From positions 1 to 25,508 of the forward strand of contig CAZIGG010000035.1 of the NCBI GenBank assembly GCA_964538575.1: 25,508 nucleotides of DNA. Direction: 5' to 3'. Below the pieces are notes generated by a model. The model was not told where the DNA came from, searched no databases, and worked only from the letters and a program-made list of their open reading frames with translations. Below are positions 20,735 to 25,508 of the stretch, one piece after another. Position 1 is the first letter of the stretch; each line of letters starts with the position of its first letter. The stretch is from UBA2336 sp964538575. Lineage in GTDB: Bacteria > Bacteroidota > Bacteroidia > Cytophagales > Cyclobacteriaceae. The translations under genes and the position numbers were made by a program.

Positions 20735-22555
20735 TTAATAAACAGTGTTCCTGGGGTCGAAATTAGCCCAGCCTGCAGTCCAGTCGGTTGCACCGAATGC
20801 ACCAATGTAGTTAACCGTTGCTGTGCTGAAGAACGTTGCATCAGCAGTTGTGTTAGCCCAAAGGTTTGTCTTGTTCAGCAATATTGAACCTGCAGTAGGC
20901 AGGAACGTTGGCGTTCCGAAGTCAAACAATGTGCCACTGATGCCAACGTCTGTCCATTTGTCTTCCAGTACGTTTTTGTAGTCGGTTTTCATGAACCAGT
21001 CCTGGGCCGTCATTCCACCAATATCAACAGTTGTTGCGAAAATAAACCCGCGTGGCAATTGAGGGTTTTGAGCATTAGATCCAAAGTAAGGATATGCTTC
21101 TTGCTCTTTAGCAGTAGCCGCTGATCCGTATCCGTTTCCACCCCAGTCAGCAACACCTGCCAAAACAATGTTGCGCAATTGTAATTCATCTGCCGCAGCA
21201 TTAGCAATTGTATTGGCGCCTTCAATAAAAATACCATTCGGGTAGCCTGTAACAACAGTGTTGTAGATTTTCAGCTTGTTATTTCTGCGCAGGTGCATAC
21301 CGTTCTGGAAGTTATCCTGAATGTTCACATCAAACGTCTTCTTGGGGCCAATGATCGTTACGTTGGCAAATGTACCGGAAGTAAATGGCGTTGCCGCGCT
21401 GCCGCCTCCATCATTGTCAACTTCAAAACCATTTGAGCCGGACTGGTCAGCGAGTGTATTATCACGAATCGCAATAGCATATTGTACTTTACCGCTCCAT
21501 CCGAAATCAACATCGAAATCATCATCAAGACCTCTGTATGCAATCAGATGTTTTGCATTTACCGTACCGCCAAACCATTCGAATGCATCATCACCGCCAT
21601 ACGAAGCTTGCAGGTAATCCAGGGTTGTTCCGCTGCCCACGCTGCCAAAGGTAAAGGAGTTTACTTCCTGGTTGGGCTGAATCGGGTTACCGGCAAATTC
21701 AACGCGAACATAAACCAGGTCACCTGAATCATCATTGCCGGGAGTCGTCAACGGATCATCTCCAACGCCATGGAAAGCACCGTAGCCGCCTTCTAAATGC
21801 TGGTTAGCGTTCTGGTTATTAACATCTCTTCCTACAATTACAAGACCTGCCCAGTCTGTAGGGGCACGCTGGCCTGCCGGCTTGGAAGATGTGAACACGA
21901 TTGGTTCAGCCGCTGTTCCCACAGCGTTGATCTTGTTACCTCTTTGTATGATTAATGTTCCCGGAGGTAAAGTAGCGGTTTTAGGAAGACCCATAATTAC
22001 AGTACCCGGTTCGATCGTAAGCGTAACATTTCTGATGTTTACGATTGTACCCCCTACTCCGTCACGGTGATCATCATCGCCCACGCGAACATAACCTTCT
22101 AATTGATAGATATTATCCGAAGTCCATGTTTCATTCGCACTGATAACGCCTGACTTTTTAATAACATTCTTGGCGGATACCGTAACGGTGTATGTTGCCA
22201 GGTTAGAAGTCCTTCCTTTCGCGTCAGTAGCCTGGAAAGAAAAATTGGTTACTGATCCTACAGCACCTTCAACTTCATACGCTAAGGTATACGTAGCTTC
22301 TCTTTCCTGTGAATATGTTTCCGTATCAAATGCGGCACCGTTTTTCAATACGGTTAAGCTTTCAAGGCCATTATCGGCTTCAATTGTAACATTAACACTT
22401 GCATCCGATCCTGCGATACCCAAAAATGAGGGATTCTCAAGGGTTACAGACGGAGGAGCGCTTGGCTCATCGTCCTCACTGCACGATTGCAGGAACACAG
22501 CGCCTGAGATAATTATGGCCGCTACGATCTGCCATTTAAATCTGAATTTTTTCAT
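20735..22555 (-). CDS. Surface-type lipoprotein with Ig-like and beta-helix regions
   Basis: This 606-aa protein has a lipoprotein signal ending in LQSC (Cys25) followed by SEDDE, which matches the acidic surface-export signal of Bacteroidota lipoproteins, so it is probably on the cell surface. Residues about 34-127 look like a beta-sandwich (VTLENPSFLGIAGSDASVNV, TYTVTVS). From about 135 onward the sequence is rich in Gly, Asn, Asp and short beta strands (TIEPGTVIMGLPKTATLPPG, GTTLDYLQASYGGDDAFEW, DDDFDVDFGWSG, NNKLKIYNTVVTGYPNG), consistent with a right-handed parallel beta-helix and several Asp-rich turns that may bind calcium. There is no C-terminal type IX sorting domain. It follows a TonB-dependent receptor gene by 106 bases and probably works with it, in the place SusD would take. 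Confidence 0.85.
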   Translation of the reverse strand: MKKFRFKWQIVAAIIISGAVFLQSCSEDDEPSAPPSVTLENPSFLGIAGSDASVNVTIEADNGLESLTVLKNGAAFDTETYSQEREATYTLAYEVEGAVGSVTNFSFQATDAKGRTSNLATYTVTVSAKNVIKKSGVISANETWTSDNIYQLEGYVRVGDDDHRDGVGGTIVNIRNVTLTIEPGTVIMGLPKTATLPPGTLIIQRGNKINAVGTAAEPIVFTSSKPAGQRAPTDWAGLVIVGRDVNNQNANQHLEGGYGAFHGVGDDPLTTPGNDDSGDLVYVRVEFAGNPIQPNQEVNSFTFGSVGSGTTLDYLQASYGGDDAFEWFGGTVNAKHLIAYRGLDDDFDVDFGWSGKVQYAIAIRDNTLADQSGSNGFEVDNDGGGSAATPFTSGTFANVTIIGPKKTFDVNIQDNFQNGMHLRRNNKLKIYNTVVTGYPNGIFIEGANTIANAAADELQLRNIVLAGVADWGGNGYGSAATAKEQEAYPYFGSNAQNPQLPRGFIFATTVDIGGMTAQDWFMKTDYKNVLEDKWTDVGISGTLFDFGTPTFLPTAGSILLNKTNLWANTTADATFFSTATVNYIGAFGATDWTAGWANFDPRNTVY

Positions 22556-22589
22556 TTTGTCAGTTTTTGGTTTACTAATCTTAATGGCA

Positions 22590-22634
22590 CAAAGCTATTC
22601 GGCCTCTGTTACTTGAATGTTAACAGAGGCCGAA
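22590..22634 (-). promoter_or_regulatory. Intercistronic 14-bp stem with promoter-like element
   Basis: A perfect 14-bp inverted repeat, TTCGGCCTCTGTTA (22598-22611) and its complement (22621-22634), has a 9-base loop and no T-run on either side. On the minus strand it is followed at once by TAGCTTTG (22597-22590), a perfect TAnnTTTG element, 34 bases before the lipoprotein ATG. No clear -33 box is visible because that position falls within the stem-loop. Confidence 0.55.
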
Positions 22635-22661
22635 CTTTAGGTTACGAATTTGAATGGAATA

Positions 22662-25472
22662 TTATTTTTGCCACACCTTGTAAGTAAGGCCAAGGGTATA
22701 CAGTGAGCCGTAGCGGTTGTTCTGAATAACCTGATCCTTGTTGCGGTTGAAGTCGCCATCATTATTGCCATCCTGGATAAGCGTGTACCGCTGGTTCAAA
22801 ATATCAGAGATTGAGAATTTGGCTGTCATTCTTTCCGAGAATCTCCTGGTGATGCTGAAGTCAAGCACACTTCGCGGCAATTCATAGATATCATTATCGG
22901 AAATAATTCCGGAGGATGCGTTATAACTTCCCACTGCAAAAATTCTTTTTCCCACTACATTGTACAACACCGCTACCTGCAACCCGCTCTCGTCATTGTT
23001 ATAGTATACGCCTGCATTGATCACGTATGGGGACTGACCCATCAGCGGCCGCTCGGGCTGATCTTCTACCTGAACGCGGCTTTTCACAAGGGAAGTATTA
23101 AAAAGTATGTTGAGGTTATCAACAAATTTTGACCCTGTTAGCCCCGCAAGAGATTTTCGTACATCAATTTCAATTCCGTAGGCATCAGCAGAATTTGCGT
23201 TTTTATAGGAGAGTGTTTTTGTTTCAGACCCGGCTTGCTCGTTAAACACTTCAATGGCATTCGTGAATTTTTTATAGAACCCGCCCACCGTAATCATTTC
23301 CGTTTTTGAAGGGTACAATTCCCAGCGTACGTCATAGTTGTGAATTTCTGCCGTCTTCAGTCCCGGATTACCAACCGTTACCCAGTTGTATTCAAAGTCA
23401 TAATATCCAAAAGGAGCCAGCTCTCTGAATTCAGGACGGTTCAGGCTTTGTCCGTAGGTAGTTCTGATCAACATTTTATCGGTGAGGTTATAGGAAAGGT
23501 TAGCAGAAGGCAACACCCGCACAATGCGCTCCAGCGGTTCAACCTCCTCACCGTTTATGTAAGCTGATTCAAGATCCTGCTTATTGTTCTCAATGCGGGC
23601 ACCGCCTGAGAGCGTTACTTTTTTGCCAAATGGAAGTGTCAATCCTGCATAGTAAGCAACCAGGTGATTGGATGCGGCATACGAATCGCTTCCGTTGGTT
23701 TGCTCGCTGAGCTGAAGTCCTGTGGAACTGAAGTGAGCCGGGTCAGCAAACAAGTCATAAATGGATAAGTCTTCAAGGCCTGCGTTCACGTCATAATTTG
23801 ATCCCTTGATGTAGCCCATGTTTCGGGATGAGAAATCCCGTTCTTTTCTCTCATAGAAAACCCCGGCAGCAATAACAGGAAGGAAGTTTTCTGTCACTTC
23901 AAGCGTGTGGTCAATATTAACAGATCCTCCAACACTATGCTCGTCCATGTCGCTGTAGAAACGTCCCAGGTAATTAGGGGATGAGGCAGAAGGAATAAAA
24001 ATTCTTTCTGAACCGGTTGAATAATCATGCGTTACCCGATATCTTCTGTTATCCGGCAAGTCGCGGTAAGACTTACCTGCATTTAAAACCCAGTTTACAT
24101 TCGTTTTTCCATCGAACAGCTTGTGCTTACCCAGTAACTGACCGGAGTAGATTCCCCGGAAAATTTCCCGGAAACCTCCAAATCCCCAATCAGCATTAGC
24201 TGTGAAATTATGGCCTTCACGGGCGATGTATTGCGAGTTATTGATCTGGTTGTATAGGTTCTTGAATTCAATGGTGTGGTTGTCATTGATGCGGGCCGCC
24301 CAGTTAAACAAAATTCCCGCCCGTGTATTCTGATTGTTCTGATCATCCGTGTATTTGTAAACCGGCTCGGCAGTATTAATAGCAGGATCATATAAGTTAA
24401 ATGCATTCCGCGATGCATCGAAACGATTCCATGTATTGCTCCAGTTGATCGCAGTAATGTTTCCGATCTGAACTTTTCCGAGGTTAAACCTGAAAGCTCC
24501 CGTTACCGAAGCACTCTGATCCAGAAAGGCTGATACTTCTTCCGGTGTCCAGTTATTATTGAGCGATTGTGCTGCATTGTCGAGTTCGCCTTGCGGCAGG
24601 CTGCTGTCAACATACTCCGGGAAACCTGACGGCAGATCATTCAGTCCACCGTTCAACCCAATCGCCTGGCTCGCGCTGCGCTTGCCCCGGTAAAAATCAT
24701 TAAACGAAGTTCCGGCACGGTAACCCATCGAATATCCAAAGGTTATGCTGCTTTCGTCCGGGATACTTTTGGTTGAAATCTTCACTGCTCCCCCGGCAAA
24801 GTCTCCGGGAAGTTCAGGTGAGGGACTTTTGAAAACCAGTAGTTGGTCAATCTGCGCGCTTGGGATAATATCAAATGCAAAGGATCTTTTATCAGCTTCC
24901 ATGCTGGGCGCATACGCGCCATGCAGAAGGGTTACGTTGTACCGTTCACTAAGGCCGCGGATAACGATGTATTTTCCATCCATGATGGTTACCCCCGGAA
25001 CACGCTTTACAACTTCGGCTGCATCGCGGTCAGGTGAACGCATAATCATTTCGGCTGATATACCTGTTACCACAAGCTTGCTTTCACGAATCTCACGCAC
25101 AATAGAAAAGTCATTATTGGTTGAGCGGGTTCCTGTGATGACCACTTCCTCGAGCGCTGAAGCTTCGTTTGACATTTTTATATCGACTGTAATGCGCTTG
25201 CCCGTCTCAACAATAACATCCGGAAGAGTATGTGTCTTATATCCAACATACGAAATCTGAAGGGTATATGTGCCGGCAGCAATACTGCTGATCAGGAAGT
25301 TTCCGTCAATGTCGGTGGATGCTCCTGCTGAAGTCCCCACTACCATTACGTTACCTCCGATGATTGTTTCTCCCGTAGTTTCATCCGTTATTTTCCCGGC
25401 AATGGAGCCTTGGGAAAAGGCCAGCCCGGCTGAGATGATTAGAAGACACAGAGAGAGTAAAGCCTTTTGCAT
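22662..25472 (-). CDS. TonB-dependent outer-membrane receptor with carboxypeptidase-like N-domain
   Basis: This 936-aa outer-membrane protein imports a ligand using energy from TonB. After the signal peptide (cleavage near residue 20) comes a carboxypeptidase-regulatory-like beta-sandwich, residues 22-104 (GSIAGKITDETTGE, DGNFLISSIAAGTYTLQ, SYVGYKT). The plug covers about 108-240 (LEEVVITGTR, AEVVKRVPGVTIMDGKYIV, IRGLSERYN, PELPGDFAGGAVKISTK), and the rest is the 22-strand barrel with Asn- and Tyr-rich loops. It ends in LYTLGLTYKVWQK. It lacks the features of SusC and has no SusD neighbour. Its partner is the downstream beta-helix lipoprotein. The substrate is unknown; nothing nearby suggests a sugar, siderophore or vitamin. 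The gene is complete; its promoter lies in or beyond the last 36 bases of the window. Confidence 0.93.
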   Translation of the reverse strand: MQKALLSLCLLIISAGLAFSQGSIAGKITDETTGETIIGGNVMVVGTSAGASTDIDGNFLISSIAAGTYTLQISYVGYKTHTLPDVIVETGKRITVDIKMSNEASALEEVVITGTRSTNNDFSIVREIRESKLVVTGISAEMIMRSPDRDAAEVVKRVPGVTIMDGKYIVIRGLSERYNVTLLHGAYAPSMEADKRSFAFDIIPSAQIDQLLVFKSPSPELPGDFAGGAVKISTKSIPDESSITFGYSMGYRAGTSFNDFYRGKRSASQAIGLNGGLNDLPSGFPEYVDSSLPQGELDNAAQSLNNNWTPEEVSAFLDQSASVTGAFRFNLGKVQIGNITAINWSNTWNRFDASRNAFNLYDPAINTAEPVYKYTDDQNNQNTRAGILFNWAARINDNHTIEFKNLYNQINNSQYIAREGHNFTANADWGFGGFREIFRGIYSGQLLGKHKLFDGKTNVNWVLNAGKSYRDLPDNRRYRVTHDYSTGSERIFIPSASSPNYLGRFYSDMDEHSVGGSVNIDHTLEVTENFLPVIAAGVFYERKERDFSSRNMGYIKGSNYDVNAGLEDLSIYDLFADPAHFSSTGLQLSEQTNGSDSYAASNHLVAYYAGLTLPFGKKVTLSGGARIENNKQDLESAYINGEEVEPLERIVRVLPSANLSYNLTDKMLIRTTYGQSLNRPEFRELAPFGYYDFEYNWVTVGNPGLKTAEIHNYDVRWELYPSKTEMITVGGFYKKFTNAIEVFNEQAGSETKTLSYKNANSADAYGIEIDVRKSLAGLTGSKFVDNLNILFNTSLVKSRVQVEDQPERPLMGQSPYVINAGVYYNNDESGLQVAVLYNVVGKRIFAVGSYNASSGIISDNDIYELPRSVLDFSITRRFSERMTAKFSISDILNQRYTLIQDGNNDGDFNRNKDQVIQNNRYGSLYTLGLTYKVWQK

Positions 25473-25508
25473 ACAATTTTATTTGCGGCAAAGGTCGTAT
25501 GTCAATAT

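Noticed and set aside
24745..25260. Long open frame (171 codons) on the plus strand inside the TonB receptor gene
   Set aside because: It is antisense to a complete, well-supported receptor plug domain, and its translation is rich in Ser, Thr and Arg with no recognisable domain.
1..25508. tRNA, rRNA, riboswitch or CRISPR array
   Set aside because: No cloverleaf with a TTCGANNC-type arm, no rRNA stretches, no known riboswitch core and no regularly spaced direct repeats were found by reading both strands; a computed covariance-model search was not possible.

Overview
The window looks like chromosome from a member of the Bacteroidota, most likely the Cytophagales (class-level inference from gene content, not from a marker gene). 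The reasons are FtsX-type permeases with an N-terminal permease prefix domain, a TonB-dependent receptor with an N-terminal carboxypeptidase-regulatory-like domain, a lipoprotein whose Cys is followed by a Ser-Glu-Asp-Asp-Glu surface-export-like signal, and promoters that fit the Bacteroidota pattern TTTG-N19-TAnnTTTG with few recognisable Shine-Dalgarno sites. No rRNA, tRNA, IS element, phage gene or CRISPR array was seen. Genes are densely packed and no gap longer than 300 bases lacks a gene.

Layout. 1-2979 (+): the 3' part of ribonuclease R, a small antitoxin-like gene and a PIN-domain toxin gene, then a polyprenyl diphosphate synthase only 2 bases after the PIN gene. 2942-5035 (-): an ECF sigma factor, an overlapping small His-tailed protein, a strong two-way terminator, and a family 4 glycosyltransferase. 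5211-8547 (+): a small acidic-tailed conserved protein and UvrA. 8553-9140 (-): a HicAB toxin-antitoxin pair. 9253-15750 (+): a four-gene cassette of a PadR regulator, a secreted HExxH metalloprotease-like protein and two tandem large MacB/FtsX-type permeases with no ATPase gene. 15761-19368 (-): purine nucleoside phosphorylase, a membrane-anchored lytic transglycosylase, a LOG-family protein and a TIGR01777-type epimerase-like protein. 19429-20654: a secreted coiled-coil protein (+) and a small lipoprotein (-) that meet at a shared TTAA stop. 20735-25472 (-): a TonB-dependent receptor followed by a surface-type beta-helix lipoprotein.

Three things stand out. First, the PadR cassette resembles the acidobacterial arrangement of PadR regulators next to duplicated orphan permeases, but adds a secreted gluzincin-like protein; a near-perfect 12-bp dyad sits on the padR promoter. 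Second, both toxin-antitoxin modules carry a TAnnTTTG element whose last base lies exactly 3 bases before the chosen ATG, which predicts leaderless or nearly leaderless mRNAs; in hicAB a perfect 6-bp dyad overlaps that element. Third, the TonB receptor and beta-helix lipoprotein form a two-gene outer-membrane uptake-like unit with no SusD homologue, separated by a perfect 14-bp stem next to a promoter-like sequence.

The central block is mostly housekeeping (RNA decay, isoprenoid synthesis, excision repair, purine salvage, peptidoglycan turnover) with accessory modules placed between.
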